Source: Cycas panzhihuaensis (Eukaryota > Cycadophyta). From it: a stretch of 64,000 nucleotides of DNA. The position numbers and the translations under genes were made by a program. Below, piece by piece: positions 21,654 to 35,399 of the stretch. The stretch is from positions 52,645,741 to 52,709,740 of the forward strand of contig CM041465.1 of NCBI GenBank assembly GCA_023213395.1, given 5' to 3'. Each line of letters starts with the position of its first letter. Position 1 is the first letter of the stretch. The notes under the pieces were generated by a model. The model was not told where the DNA came from. It made no database searches and was given only the letters and a program-made list of their open reading frames with translations.

Positions 21654-24260
21654 TGAAACGCTCTCTGCGGGGCGGTGATCCTACGTCTAGCAAAAGGATA
21701 TAAAAACACTATGCTAACTAGGCTAGACAGCGAGGACCTTATCTCGCAGGACGTCCGTCTTATTTGGAGCGCGGGTTCGATCGCAAGGTGCCTGGTTGCT
21801 TCCAGGTAGCCGTGCAAAAGTGAGGCCTTCCTACCCTTCGGATGGCCAGGAAGGAGAGGAGGTGCCTCGCGTGTTGCAGCTTCTCAAGGCAATGAGAAGG
21901 CAACAAAGGCAAGGGGGGACAACTAATCCAACGCACAAGCAAACGGTGTAAGGGATAGCTCGGGTTTGACACAAAAGGGGAGTGTCTACACTATGCTATG
22001 TAAAGCAAGAAACTAGTGCGAAAAAGTGAATGCAAAGAAACAAGTATATTTTTCTTTCTTTTTCTTTATGTTTTTTTACCCTTTCTTATCTATCAGGCAT
22101 ATGCAAAAAGACAAGAATAATATAAGAGGAAACACGAAGGAAACGCGAGGAATACCTGGATCCGGCATTTGAGGTAGAAGCACGGTTGATCTCACGAAGC
22201 TCCGCTCCCTCTTTCTTCTTTCTCCACACACGCAACGCTGGTTGACGGTGGTAAGGGGGGTTCACTTACCTCCCCGTGATCATGCGAAATTAAATGAAAT
22301 GAAAGGACAAAAAGGAAACTCAAAACTAAGGGAGAGAAAATACTGTATGGGAGCTAACGGGCAACGTGTTCGCTCCACGTACCACCTCCACCAATGTGAT
22401 CTTGCAAGAACACATGAAAAGCACCTTCCTCTCGGGAGAGAGGCTACAAAATATACAAGGAGATATATATATATATGTATTGCAAACTGAAATCAACTCA
22501 ACTGAATAAACTAAGCTATGTGTTAGAATATAGCAAAAATGAAGTAAGAGTGCACGAGATACTCCTACACTATCAAATGCTACACACACGCACTGGCGGG
22601 CGAGTATAGCCTCGGGATGGCTAACTCACCCACGGGAGGTCTCCAAAAGACTCAGGAAAGGAATGCCGAGTGGTAACAAGGTGGGTGCGGATAATCCCAA
22701 ACCGGTCTGGATGCCCTGACACAATCCCCTAAACTTCTTCGACCCGTTCCTTGAGACAACGTGTACGGTAAGGGGAAGAGGACAAGGGACGGAACCCTTG
22801 GGGAGAAGGACGGCAATGGGGGATGGAACCTCGCCTATCTCCCTCGAATCCTCGTGTATGCTCCCTTACTCTAGCTGACCGAGGAAGGAGTAAAATAAGG
22901 CTTGGAGAAAATGAGGGACTCCAAAGAAACACTGGGAAAGTGGATTTGGGTCAAGATAACACTACGGGGCAGCTATGGCCAATAGTAGTCACTCTCATCT
23001 ATGGGGTAAAAGAGGTAAAGAAGGGAGAAAGAAGAGGTGGAATTCTTGCTAGTAAAAATGGAAAAAAGATTGCAAGCATGCCCAAGGTTTGCAAGTAGAA
23101 GAAAAGAGAAGGAAGTACAAGTGAAAAGAAGGAAAAATGCAAGTAAAATACAAAAAATTACAAGCAAGACTAGGGGGTACCTTGTGTAGAAAGGTCAAGC
23201 TTGCTTCCTGCCACTAAGAACAGCAGTAATGAAGGTCAAATGGAGGCTGATTATGAGTATGTCCTGCTGAAGTGTAGATGGAAGAGGTTCTCTGTGAAGT
23301 TGGAGCTGTGAAGTAAGTCTTTGGGGCAGCTTCTTGGTTGAAGAGGTCCCTTGAATCTCTGACGGCAAGGGAATAAAAGTTGTGGAGAGTAGTAAGGGGT
23401 AGCAATGGCCCTGCAAAATCCACTCGTGGCAGCCTGGTTCACCCTCCTCAGTTGCTGTGCATTAACTTGATGTGTTTTCTATCTTTTTCCTGTGTGCAAT
23501 CTCTTAGAAAATCCTCTTGAAAATTTGGAAAATGGGCCAAAAGTCTTGGAAAAGAGGAGGAAAATTCCCTTTATCCCCTGTTCACAACAGGTGAACGTTG
23601 GGGATGTCAGGGCGCCTCCAATCGAGTGAAGCCACGTGGCAGTTTCACGAAAAAAGCGGAAACTGTCGCGTGGTTCTCTTTTTTTAAATTTCAAACAGTC
23701 GTACCGCGGTAAACTCTGCGATACCGCTGTAAACTCTACGGTACCGCTTAGTTTACCGCGGTATCAGCCTGAAACTAAAGAAAGAGAAAAACAGGCAGCA
23801 AAATCAAGTTTTGAAGCAAAATCAGGGGCTAAACATGAATTAAATCAGCTGGGGGAATGCCTAGGCAGTGGGCAATCACTCAAAACAACCCAAAAAGTCC
23901 TAACTAAGGATCGAGTTTGACTTAGAAAGGATGGTAACACAGATGACATGTCGCAACATGAGCAAGAAAACTGGCAGAAATAAACCCGGGAGACTTTGGA
24001 GACATCATGGGTGGTGTTTGTCATACATCTGAGGTGTAGCATTCGCTGAGGAATGCCCTCATTGTGAGTCGTCATAGGCTGAAGGCATGCCGTTAGGCAC
24101 ATGCATTATGAGCAAGCAGGCAATCAACACGTGCAGGCAGGCAGATGTCAAGCAACCTACTCTAAATTACCTTAATTAACATGGGTAGGAAAGTGCGAAA
24201 ATATACCTGAACAAACCTGCATCGATGCGTCTCGAGTCCATTCCCATTAGCTGGGAAACA
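21654..24260 (-). repeat. Solo Tat LTR (2607 bp) inside C1
   Basis: In element direction it starts TGTTTCCCAGCTAATGGGAA at 24260 and ends GAGCGTTTCA at 21654, flanked by perfect ATACC repeats. It has the family terminal hairpin, the palindrome-rich block (about 23770-23696, TACCGCGGTA units) and a donor-like AG/GTAAGTG at 22270/22269. No internal region remains, as left by recombination between two LTRs. Intact TG/CA ends and an exact duplication suggest it is younger than Tat-A or Tat-D. Confidence 0.93.
23696..23770 (-). repeat. Palindrome-rich U3 block, solo LTR
   Basis: The cleanest version of the block: three GTACCGC/ACCGCGGTA units alternating with AAACTC/GTTTAC over about 70 bp, including TTTACCGCGGTA. 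Positioned as in the other LTRs. Confidence 0.6.
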
Positions 24261-24265
24261 ATACC
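24261..24265. repeat. Target-site duplication ATACC (right) of solo LTR
   Basis: Exact repeat of 21649-21653. Confidence 0.93.
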
Positions 24266-25200
24266 CAATAGTACCTTTAAGATACTTGAGAATCCTTTTG
24301 ACTATTTGTTAATATTTTACCTTAGGCTCAAGTATAAACTTAGAAACTATACTAACTATATACATGATGTCTAGTTGAGTTGAAGTCAAGTAAATTAGGC
24401 TTCTGATCAACTACCTATAAAGTGTTAGATCAACTAATTCAGATTCTTCAAATTTTAAAAATTTCAACCCAACCTCTATTAGTGTGGTAAGTGACTTATA
24501 ACTACTCATGTTTAACTTGTGTAACAGATCTAATGTATGTTGCCTTTGAGATATAAATATTCCTTTTTTATCCTACCATACTCTAATGCCTAAGAAATAA
24601 TATTTAAGTCTTAAGTCTTTCATCTCAAATTCTTTACACATATCTTTCTTAAACTTTTAGGACAAATAATCATAATTTCCAATGTATACTAAGCCATATA
24701 AGCCCATAATTAGTATTGAGTTTCCTTCTAATTTTATATATAAATTGGGGTTTGATTAGGTTCTTTGGAATCCTTTATCCTTAGAATATTTATCAGCCCT
24801 ATAGTACCATGCTCTAAGTACTTGCTTTAGTCCATATAAGGCCCTTTTGACTCTTTAGACCTTATCTTCTTTTCCTCTTACTTTAAAACCCTTAGGTTAT
24901 TAGATATAGATATCGTCATCTACATAGATATTCATGAAGGCACTTTTTACATCCATTTGATAGATTATCCAACCTTGTTGTGCAGCTACGGCCATGATTA
25001 ATTTGACTATTTCTAATCTTGTAATAGGTATAAATGTTTCATTATAATCTATACCCTCAATTTGAGCATAGCCCTTTACAACTAACCTTGTCTTATATTT
25101 ATAATAGACCCATATAATTTATACTTAGTCTTGTATACCTATTTTGTTCTAATGGTATTTTTTCTAAGTGATAAATCTACCAATTCCCATATGTCATTTT
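24266..25200 (-). pseudogene. C1 reverse transcriptase and start of RNase H
   Basis: Copia reverse transcriptase. Motifs in order: RLVVKGYAQIEGIDYNETF (about 25085), RLEIVKLIMAVAAQQGW, YQMDVKSAFMN, VKRALYGLKQ (about 24830), a decayed YVDD box (GLVYIGNYDYL), then LRYYLGI-like and the RNase H approach ILKYLKGTIG at 24266. Many stops. It once copied element RNA; non-functional. Confidence 0.85.
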
Positions 25201-26820
25201 TCAATAAGGCATTATACTCTTTCTTTATTACATTCTTCCATCTAACTTGATTATTTACTTCTTCAAAGTTGTGAGGCTTATTAGACTCCATAACTTGAGT
25301 CATAAGTGTAAAATTCACCTATTAAGATCTTTTTGTCCTTCTTTCAAAGTTAGTGTTTAAGATGTTTTGAGGGTTATATCTATTTTAGAACTCTTTAATT
25401 TATAATAGATGGTCCTGATTCATTTGCATTAGGTTCATTTGTACCACTTGAGTGAGAGTCCACTTCAATCATAATATTTTTGTTCTTATCTTTTTTAACA
25501 GCTTCTTCTTGCTAAATTCATCTTCCTTATAGATTACATCCCTTCTTATAATAATCATTTTACCTTTTGGATCATATAATTTATAGGATCTACATGAGTC
25601 ACTATACCCTATAAATATACACTCGGTGATCTTATCATTCAATTTTATCCTCCTTTATTTTGAAACATGTACATAAGCTATGTACCAAAAAAAAGTTATG
25701 TATTTGATGCTTATCTTGTAACCTATCCAAGCTTCTTTAGGTGTAACCCATCTCACTTCTTTGTTGATACACATATTTAACAAATAAGTAGTTATATATA
25801 TAACTTCTACCTAATATTCATTACCGAGAGGCTTATCCTTAAGCATACTTCTTACTATTTTAATAATTATCTTGTTCTTTCTTTCCACAACCCTATTTTA
25901 TTGAGGTGTGTATAGATTTATGAGCTATTTCCTTATCCCAAAATATCTATAATAATCTTTAAATTTATTTGAAATAAATTCAACCCTATTATTTGATTTA
26001 AGAGTCAAAATTTTAAGTCTATTTTATCTTTCAACTATATTTTTGAAGTCAACAAAGCATTGGAGCGCATCTAACTTAAACTTAAGAAAGTAAAACCAAG
26101 TCATCCTTATGAAATCATCAATAAAGTCATGAAATACTTGGCTCCACTAAGTGTATCCATATTCATTACTCCATACAAATTTGTGTATACTAGCTGAAGA
26201 GGCCCATTAGCCCTGTAACTTTCATCAAGGAATTATTCCCTTTATTGATTATCAAGTATATACCCTTCACATACTTCCTTTCTATGTTTAATATGACGTA
26301 GTCCTATTACCATTTCTATATTCTTCATTAAGGATAAACTATTATGGTTTACATGGCCAAGTCTTTTATGCCATGTTTCATTATCCACATTTATTAAAGA
26401 CTTCAAGGCATAATAATCAATTGGGGGAATAACTAATTTAAATAATCTATCACTAGTTGTTTATCCCTTAGCAACTATTACTTTATTCTTTAGCTTATTA
26501 TTAATGGTAGAAACCCTATTGTTAAAGATCACCTTGTGTTTTTGCTCCATCATTTATCTCAATAATAGAAAATTTTTCTTAAGTATTGGGATATGAAGCA
26601 CATCATTGATATACTTTGTTTCTCCAAAGTTTGTTTATATGGAAATATTCGCTTTACCAATTATAGCTTGAGTGGTGTTATCTCCAAGCATGATTTTACT
26701 CTTTTTGGTGTTGTCCAATTCCTTGAACCATTCTTCTTTATATGTCGTGTGGGTAGAACATCCTCATTCAATATTTTGACTATCTTCTTCTTCATCTATT
26801 ATCAAACTTGATAGAAAAAG
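25200..26820 (-). pseudogene. C1 protease and integrase region
   Basis: The pre-integrase motif LINVDNETWHKRLGHVNHNS lies at about 26400-26297 and fixes the copia order. The integrase core downstream is recognisable only in scattered fragments with many stops. Protease similarity just upstream (about 26700-26450) is weak. Confidence 0.65.
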
Positions 26821-27881
26821 TCTTTTATTTTTCCTTTCTTCAATAACTATATTAATGGTTCCTCTTTGTAACTTGGATCCTTTTATAAAATAATTTTATT
26901 TTAAGTGTCCACCTCTATGGTAATAAGAATATTATATTGTTCCTCTACCCTTAATACTTCTTCCTCTTTGTTATTGCTTTTTACCTCTAGGACTTTGGTC
27001 TCTACCTAATCCTTGAAGTCAAAAATTTTATCTTTATCTTTAATTAAATTGGCCTTAAAAATATCTTTATCCTTGACCTTGAAATTGATTTTGACTTTGA
27101 TAAAAATATCCTTGACCTTGATAATATTATACTTTCCCCTGACCTTGTCTTTGATAAAATTGATTTTGACTTTTAGAACTTTAACCTCTTTCTCTAGGAG
27201 ATTATCCTCTTTCCCTAAAACTTTACCTTGAAAATAGGCATAATCTTTACTTTAGTGGTAAATGTATATTCTAGAAATTTACTACCCCACTTTTTCTCTT
27301 TAATAGCAAGTATCATAGTACTTAATTGATCAATTTTAATTGTAGTAAGGTCTTTGGAGACCTAAATACTTATGGCAACTATTTCAAACCTTTAATATCA
27401 CTAACACATCTCAAAATTTTATGTACCACTCTTTGTTTAGTAATAACTTCTCTTAAGGGCCTTATTTCATTAACTAGGCCTTATATTTTTATTATGAAGT
27501 CATTCACTCCTTCATTATTATTCATCATAGAGTTCTTAAACTTACTCCTTAATGTTTGGAGATTTGATGCAATAGCTCTTTCATAAGCAGTCTTTAATGC
27601 ATTCCATGCTTATGTTGATATAGTTGCTTCACTAACCCTTAGAAAAATATAATCCTGTAATGAATAAAATATGAATACCAAGTCTTCATTATCTTACTTT
27701 TCATTCTCCTTGTGGGCCTTCTTTTGGTCTTTAATAGCATTAACTTCAAGTACTCTATAACCTATTTTAATAAAGTCTCATATATATTTTAACATAAAAT
27801 GGATTTCATTCTTCGACTCTAATTCAAAAAGTTAGTACCATCAAATTTTATCACCATTACATTACTTATGCTTGAGGCCAT
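26821..27881 (-). pseudogene. C1 gag
   Basis: The start codon at 27879-27881 begins MASSISNVMVIKFDGTNF, the familiar N-terminus of copia gag. The rest is Lys-rich and full of stops down to about 26820. No intact zinc knuckle is seen. Confidence 0.7.
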
Positions 27882-28651
27882 AATAAAGAAAATTGCCTTA
27901 AAAGTAATCTTCTTAAAAAGGTAAATTGCTTGAATGAAAGATTGAGATGCACTTAAATAAGGTAATAAATGCACTAAAAATACAAGTAGAACTTGTACTT
28001 CTTTAACTTTGGGACATGCACAAGAGTCCTAATTGGGACTTAACCTCTTTCAAAGTAAGATTTTTATATTAGTAATAATTACAACGTGAAATTTTACTAG
28101 ATTTGTTCAAGGGTCAATTCACAAGAAGCTCATAAACTAGCATCAATTTTTACTATGAAAATATTATATCAAATGACTTCAAAAGATCTTAAAAGATCAC
28201 TCACTCAATAGAGGATCAAAATATGAACTAACACCTCAAATGACACTCAATTTTATCTCTTAATGACTAAGTTATGCATTAAAAAGTATAAGGAGGTCAA
28301 AAGAGATAAAGATCCTTTTAGTACATAAACCACAAAGAAAAATTTCATCAACATTTAGTTATTGAAATAGGTATCAAATGAAGACCTAATATAGTCATGT
28401 AACTACTTGTTTTATTTGGGTGGAAATGTAGAATACTTTGAAGTTAGCAAATCTAAAAATGGACCTTACATGTGGCTATTATGCATGTTGAAATAGAAAT
28501 AGGTACATAAAATAGGGTATGCTCCTTGGAAAAACAACTCATCCCCTTTAAAAAATTCCCCCCTTGGCTATATTATCACCTCCATATGACCATCAATTAG
28601 TAGATAAAGGGATATTAGACTCCAAGTAATATTTAAATCTCTCTCTCTCTC

Positions 28652-28727
<76 letters not shown>

Positions 28728-30405
28728 AAAAAAAATTTAGAAAGCAATAGATTTCATAGCATATCCAAAAGCTATTAATAAAAAATAAACCCTAATGTCA
28801 TGCTATCTTTGCAGGTTACAACATGACAAATTTTAAACAACAACTATCATAAATCTCCTCTGTGAGTAGATAACATACAAACAAGAGCATGAGATATGAT
28901 GATGGATCATTGCACGAATAGCTTGGGCATCAACAATGGATCATAATTAGTGTAATGCAAATCTAAATCATGGACCCTCTAATTAGCCAAATAGTTAATG
29001 TGTGTTCAATAGATCATGGCAATCATGCATTTTCCTTCCTATTTATGCTAATACGATTGTGCTAGTAGGTTGCACATGGTGCACAATTGGTCATATGTGG
29101 AGAAAATGAGTATAAAAAATATTGACACGAAGTGGAGGTTTAATAGGACTAAACCAGGCAACTTAATTCAACCACGAAGGATGCAACATGAAATAGAGCA
29201 TAGATTATATAAATTCTTAATGTGAGTAGTAAGGCCTACTTCAATAAGGCATAAATGTTTAAAAAGTTCATGAAAATAATTACAACCAAGCCTTTCAAAA
29301 ATACTTTACATAATAGAATATAGTGAAGAGATAATCTTCTTGTCCATACCAATAAAGGGAGATGAAAATAAGGAGATTGATATGCAAAAGGTTGTAGGGT
29401 TGCTTCTTTGATAACTATGAAGGGAGAGAGATTGATAGAGGCTAGGTGGGATACCATGGAGTCATTCAACCAATATCAGTAACAGGAGAAAAGTATGTAT
29501 AGAGTGTGTAAGGAGGGGTCACTACATCTATATCTATATAAACCTCCAAAAGTAGGTCTACAAAGAACAATGGATGCAGAGTCTATATAGACATCGATAT
29601 AAATGAATAGGAATGAACTTGATATAAGATGAATGCAACTATCATGTCTTACTTAAATGTGGGTGCAAGCATTTTATAATTGAAGATTAAGCTATGAAAA
29701 ATACCAAAATAATAGTTAAAGGATGTGCAAACTGTGTTATCTTCATAGGATAGATGGTCACAGAGGTTGTGTAAGGTGACACGACTATAGGAAGAAGCTA
29801 AAATTCCTCAGATTTTAGATGGTCAAAGAAACACATCTATGTATTAATACATGGACAACTCCACATAGGTAGAGATACACATGATGCAATGGCAAACTTA
29901 GCTAGCATATAAATGTGAAATAATGACAAGTAAATGAGAAATTTTAATAGTGTATGTTGCTAACATAAACATGTAAACACCAAATATAGATTACTACATA
30001 TACTCAATGTGATAGGAATTCAACCAAATAACATTATAAATCTGATAGGCATATACTAGTGAATATGTAAATATGTAGAGATATAACTTGTAATGATATC
30101 CATATAGTTGTCTAGATATTTTAGACAAATGAAAATTACTTTTCGCATAACATAGATAATGTGTGAGACACCTAATGATATTAATAACATAGCTAGAAAT
30201 AAATACCTTTACTATATTTTATGATAAATAAATGTATAAGAATGAGAAAAAGATTGAATGACAAAATAAATATACCAACAATGCATGCAATAGAATTCTC
30301 ACAGACTCCTCTATAGCTATGACTAAGAATCATAAGTATACCAGGTGATGGAATCATAAGATAAAGAGAGTAGAATAAAATACAAGTAAGAAAATGAGAA
30401 CCATC
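27882..30405. other. Unresolved AT-rich stretch (C1 leader or LTR remnants)
   Basis: 2.5 kb between the C1 gag start and the Tat-D LTR. It should contain the C1 leader and 5' LTR, but I could not find a primer site or LTR partner. It holds a CT/TA microsatellite (28639-28723) and a purine-rich segment near 28545-28560 on the minus strand. No coding similarity. Confidence 0.5.
28639..28723. repeat. (CT)n(TA)n microsatellite
   Basis: A short CT run (28639-28653) followed by about 68 bp of pure TA (28656-28723). Confidence 0.95.
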
Positions 30406-32850
30406 TATTTCCTAGCTCCCAGGAATGACATGAACATGGTAATAAATATATAAGTATAGGTATGCTTTACTACTTCATTTATTATTTTTATATATCATAC
30501 TTTTAGATAGTGAGGTATGTTTTATTTGCTTATATGATTGCTTGCCCATATCCCCATAGTTGATGATGGGTATGACTTTAGTTGATGGTCATTAGTCCAC
30601 CCATCAAACTCTTTAGGTTAGACAAGACATCATCTTCCCCCTTTACAATATTCTTTGTCCTTCATTTAGATATATCAGGTCCTCTATTTCATCCTATACT
30701 ATTTGTTCCTAATTATTTTTACACCTAAGGTCCCTTATTGATGGGCTTTTGGCTAATTTACATTGAATTTTCACTAAAATATTACATCTATTGCCAAACC
30801 ATTATCATTTCTACTTGTAATAGTAGTACCACAAAGTACTTCATGGTATCACTAACATTTTCATGACACCATAAATATATTTATGGTATGATTGTCACAT
30901 ACCTAGATTCAAGTTTGTTAGTAATAATTAACTCATTAATGAGGCTTTACCAACCTTGGTCAAACCATGTCAGCCCCAGGTTAGCTTTTGTCAGATTTGG
31001 GTGGGCCAAGAGACTAAATATCACCAAAATCTCCCCTTTCCCATGTAGATTTGGATCAAACCATGAGTAAAACTCATGGTTTCCCCCCCACATTATAGGC
31101 TAAAAACCACTTATCCTGCACCTTAGCCTCATTTATATAATCCCCCTTTTTTTCCATTGGAAGGGGTGGAGACTAAGAGAGACTAAGACCATATTATTAT
31201 CCTACTAAAATTTCTATAGAATTTTGGCAACCTTATTTTATTTGCTAGCATACCATTGGAGCTTTAGGGATACTATACCAATTTGTTATTGGAGACCCTT
31301 GAGGAAGACATTTGCAATAATTAGCCCTTCTCCTCACTTGGGATAGGTAATCCTTCTTCATTACCTTAGTGATTTCTTTCCTTTCTTACCTTTCTTTCCT
31401 ATTCTCATATCATAATTCATGTTAATTGGTGAAATTTATGCTTGCTTTCTTTTGACATTTTAGATCTCTTTTACATTGTCATATGTTTCCTCAATCTCTT
31501 TTTCCACTCTCTTCACCATTGATTATACAATTACAAAAGGGGAAGGTGGCACCTAAGAACACTTAGGAAGCCCATATATATTAGGGGATAAATTCCATTC
31601 TGAGGATCCCATTCCCTCTTTTACTTGATATTTATCTTTTATTAACATTTCATTTGCTTTCAAAGTAGCTTAACTTTATTAAGAGATTGTGCATATCTAG
31701 TTGGTGTTTGGGATAGGACAATCTTATTTATAGGTTATTAATCTTATTGTTGGAGGAAGGAGGAGGCCAACAGTCATCTTCATTATCAACCAAGCCATTT
31801 GAAGCATATCTCCAATATAGTTTTTAGTAGTAATATACTAAGAGGTAAGTTCAAGATCTTACATTTATCCTTATATATTCATTTTAGAGGCTTTTATATT
31901 TGTTTTTTCTTTTTGTTTTTGTGGTCAAAAGCTTATCTAACAAGTAGAAGTGCTATTAAATTTGCTCTAGATTAACCCGATGGTTTCTCTTTGTCATAAT
32001 TTGCTCTTGGGTAACTCTTGGAAAGCTAAGAAAAGGCATTACATGACCATCAATTGCTACTTTTCTAGGTATGTTACCTTTCATTTAGTCTGTTGCTTTA
32101 TTCTCATTTAGAACAAAATAAAGGGAAGAAGTTTTCTTATTTTAATTCCTTTAAAAAATATAAAAATAAAGAAGGAAAGAGGAAGAAAAAGAGAAAGTTA
32201 GGAAGTAACTTTTCTTTAATCTAATTCCTCCCTTTCCTTCTCTTCATAATCTTTCTTTCCTTTCTTGAAAAGAAACAAAAAGAAAAAGATTTATAGTTTT
32301 CCTTTTTATTTCCCTCTTTTCTTTTCACAAAAAAAAAAAAAAAGAAGATGAAAAAAGAAATGCTTGCATTTTACTTTCTTAAATGTGTCTTATATGCATT
32401 ACATTTTGATAGGAGTAGGAGCTAAAAAATCTTAGCATGCAAACAAAATAAAACACAAACCATAAGGAAAGAACATATTATTATGAGTCCCAAATCTGTG
32501 ATGAGACATTGCAACCTTACTTAGGGTAGATAGGTTATTTTAATTAAATAAAAAAGAGAAAAAAAATTTGCATTTAGGTGTATGTTGTATCCTCTAGCCA
32601 ACGATAGGCCCCTTCAAACCAAAATTATATGCTTGCCTAAATGCACATACATGTACAAATTGCCCTTTACTTTAGCCTCTTTTTCATAGGCCACTTGTGT
32701 AGTTCCCTTGCAACTACCCTCATGAAGCACATGCATGCCTGAGTTAGTGTAGTGAAATTTGCTTACTTTTGTTAAATCTCTTGCACCTTAGACCTTTTGC
32801 ATAAACAAAAGAAGTAACAATCCATAACCCTAATCCCTTAGAGTATTTCA
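30406..32850 (+). repeat. Tat-D 5' LTR (2445 bp)
   Basis: Starts TATTTCCTAGCTCCCAGGAA (TG mutated to TA), aligned with the starts of the other Tat LTRs, and ends ..TTTCA before the primer site. It contains the palindrome-type block (about 30815-30900, GTACCACAAAGTAC and similar) and a donor-like ATAG/GTAAT at 31346/31347. It is the most diverged LTR in the window, so Tat-D is probably the oldest Tat here. Confidence 0.8.
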
Positions 32851-32851
32851 C

Positions 32852-32870
32852 TGGTGACCATACTAGGGAC
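32852..32870 (+). other. Tat-D primer-binding site
   Basis: TGGTGACCATACTAGGGAC, one base after the LTR end. Same 19-mer as Tat-B. Confidence 0.82.
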
Positions 32871-35251
32871 TCACTAGTAAGAAAACTCTTTAGAATATCT
32901 AGGTGTTCCTATTTTTGTCCCCTTATTTTTGGGTTTAGTTAAGGTGTCTAGTTTGGATAACATCAAGCCTACTCCCCATCTTCCTTCTAAGTTGGTTGAT
33001 TGACTCATGAATGTGATGCTTATCTCATTGCTTATGTAGCCTCCCTCCTTCAAATTTAGAACCAACTTATACCCCCATTATATTAAGTGACCAAGAGTCA
33101 CCAATGGAGGGACACCCTTTTGATTGGGTATATGATTCATATGCCTAATATTGGATTATAATGAATGAAATGTACCCCTATAAATATCCCACTCATGTAA
33201 GTGGTGACCCCTAATATTATGTGCATGACCCAATTGAGTTCTATCAAAACTCAATGGGCCCTCGTACCCACATTATTGGGGGACCCCAACCTAATGATCT
33301 TGGTTAAGATCCTTCACAAGTTTCTTTTCATTTTCTCATTCATCCTGGTTAATAAGGAGGGCATGTTCCCCCTCTTGACCAAACTCATACTCCTCCATAG
33401 GATATAACAGAGGCCTTAAGGGCCTATTTTAAAGTGGCAAATAGAGAAACTATATCAGGATAGGCCCACCAATTACTTTTTAGCATAATATCATCCTCCA
33501 CTATAACTCCCCTTTCTATGTCTATTTAAGCAACCATACCTCCTCTTCAAGAGGTCACCTTGAAGCTTTCTTCTATAAGTGCTCTGCCAAATGAAGGGGT
33601 TATACAAGCATAACCCCATTCTCAAACTACAACCAATGTTTCTCCTTTGTAAATGACTATACCCTAATCGAGCATGACCTTAGTCCCACTAATCATTCTT
33701 ATTATTCCTCTATGACCCTGATACGAAGGGAAAAGAGGAGGAATGCTCATTTTCCCCTACCCACGGTAGGTAGATCCTTCACTCTATGTCCCCCGAAGCT
33801 ATACATCAGAATAATAGGGGTGTGGGGGTTCCCATCTCTTACCTATTTATAGGGTGGATTTGCTCCATTCCTATAAGGTTACTCCTATAGGAGGTCCCTT
33901 TGGATAAAAACCCCTCCCACACCCTACTTCTTATGTGTCTTAGCCTACTTCATCATCATTCCCTTGTTAAGAAGGATCTATGGTACCTATGTGCTATGTT
34001 ATCATATCCCTACCCTTGTAGGGGCAACAAATCATGTCACCCCTTCCTATTTCACTCAAACACAATGTGGGATGAGGAATCCTTACCCTCCCTCATACTA
34101 TATGCATTCCTGCCAAGGTGTACCTCCACCTCAATCTAGAGGAATACCTTACCTCACACAAGTATATGCCTATTATCACTAGGGGCATATCCTTTACCCT
34201 ATACATCTAACTTAACCATCCCATCCTAGAGTAGGATATCATCCTTCACCTATGTACCCTCCTTCTAGCCTTCTAATTCCCCAAGGGATGTGTCCTTTTA
34301 TTAACTATAGGTCAAGCCCCTTTTTATAGAGGCCTTGAGGATTAACCTACCCCCTCATCCACCATAATTACCTAAGTTGGATGGCACTTCTTCTTAAGAC
34401 CCAATTGATCATGTTAGAGTATTTTCTATGATGTGTATTGACTATTGGATGTATGACCATATTTTAATAAAGCTCTTCCCTTAGTCACTCTAAGGAGATG
34501 CTCTCAAGTGGTTTTACCACATACCCTCCCACTCTGTCACTTATTTCTAATAATCAGTTGACTATTTTATCCACTATTTCAACATTACAAGGCTATTAGA
34601 GAGTGGGAATAAAGCCTTTCTCTCACTTAAACAAGGCTAAGATGATCTTAATAGAGATTTTATCTAGTGTTTCCATGATCTCCTTCATTCCTTGAAGGCC
34701 ATGTTGCTTGAGAACTTGAAGAGAGAAATCTTTGTCAACACCTTACACCTTGAGGTCTATGTTGAGGTCCTTAAGATAGGGAAAACTACATGTGACTCAA
34801 CCATAGCCAAGTGGTTGGCCCTAAAATATATTGAGATCTAAGCTAGTCTCAAAATTATTAATCAAAGCATGCCATGTTATGAGGCACCACCTCCTTCACG
34901 AGACCAAAGGGGGTAACAACTGACATTTAAGTCTTCTTTTGGCATGCTTGATAAGACTTTAGACCCCTTTAGATACATCATTTATTATTTTGAGCTCTAA
35001 CTAACCTTAAAAGAATGAATGGACCTTAGGCTCCAACCATCACTAAATCAAAGCAACTCATAGTCTCAAGTGTAAAGTTACAAGCTAGTTTATTAAATTG
35101 CCTAAACCATGCTACCAACAAAAAAAGGCCATGAGCCTTCATAAGGGAGGAGGTAAAGGTCCCCTCCTAAAAAGAAATGGTGTAACGCCCATAGGTAATG
35201 CACTTATAATGACTTTAGGTATTGGACCTAACACCATGAGTTCATTTCTAC
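32871..35251 (+). pseudogene. Tat-D gag, interrupted
   Basis: Decayed gag with the family landmarks: VFSMMCIDYW then HILIKLFP, GDALKWFYHIPSH and FIHYFNIT (about 34400-34580), then LKREIFVNTLHLEVYVEVLK (about 34710-34770). Many stops. It breaks at 35251, where Tat-E is inserted; the later part of gag and the start of pol resume at 60885, whose first bases match the Tat-E gag near 47970. Confidence 0.8.
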
Positions 35252-35399
35252 TATTTCCTAGCTATTGGGAATGGACATGGACAACACCTCTCAGATAAGC
35301 AGGTATGTTTCTATCCTCACCTTTCACTAACTTTAGAATATAATTGAATGCTCATTAGACATATTTTACATGCTATTAGTTGATTGCATGATTGTTATG
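35252..35399 (+). repeat. Tat-E 5' LTR, part 1
   Basis: The first 148 bp match the start of the 3' LTR (57561-57710), including ATGGACATGGACAACACCTC and the CTATTAGTTGATTGCATGAT stretch. It is broken after TTATG by copia F. Confidence 0.92.

Larger units (their letters stand above)
20787..27881 (-). mobile_element. C1, decayed Ty1/copia element (internal region)
   Basis: Minus-strand copia internal region in the order gag, pre-integrase/integrase, reverse transcriptase, RNase H, heavily decayed with stops and frame changes throughout. It is interrupted by a solo Tat LTR at 21654-24260. Its LTRs could not be recognised: the left end abuts Tat-A at 20787, and the right flank (27882-30405) is unresolved. 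AT content is much higher than in the Tat elements. Confidence 0.8.

Noticed and set aside
21640-24270. First taken as unrelated non-transposon DNA, GC-richer than the copia around it.
   Set aside because: The ATACC repeats, TG/CA ends and U3 similarity show it is a solo Tat LTR.
28500-28600. Minus-strand purine-rich stretch near 28545 looking like a copia purine tract, hinting at another LTR upstream of C1.
   Set aside because: No matching LTR start, partner LTR or primer site found; too weak to annotate.
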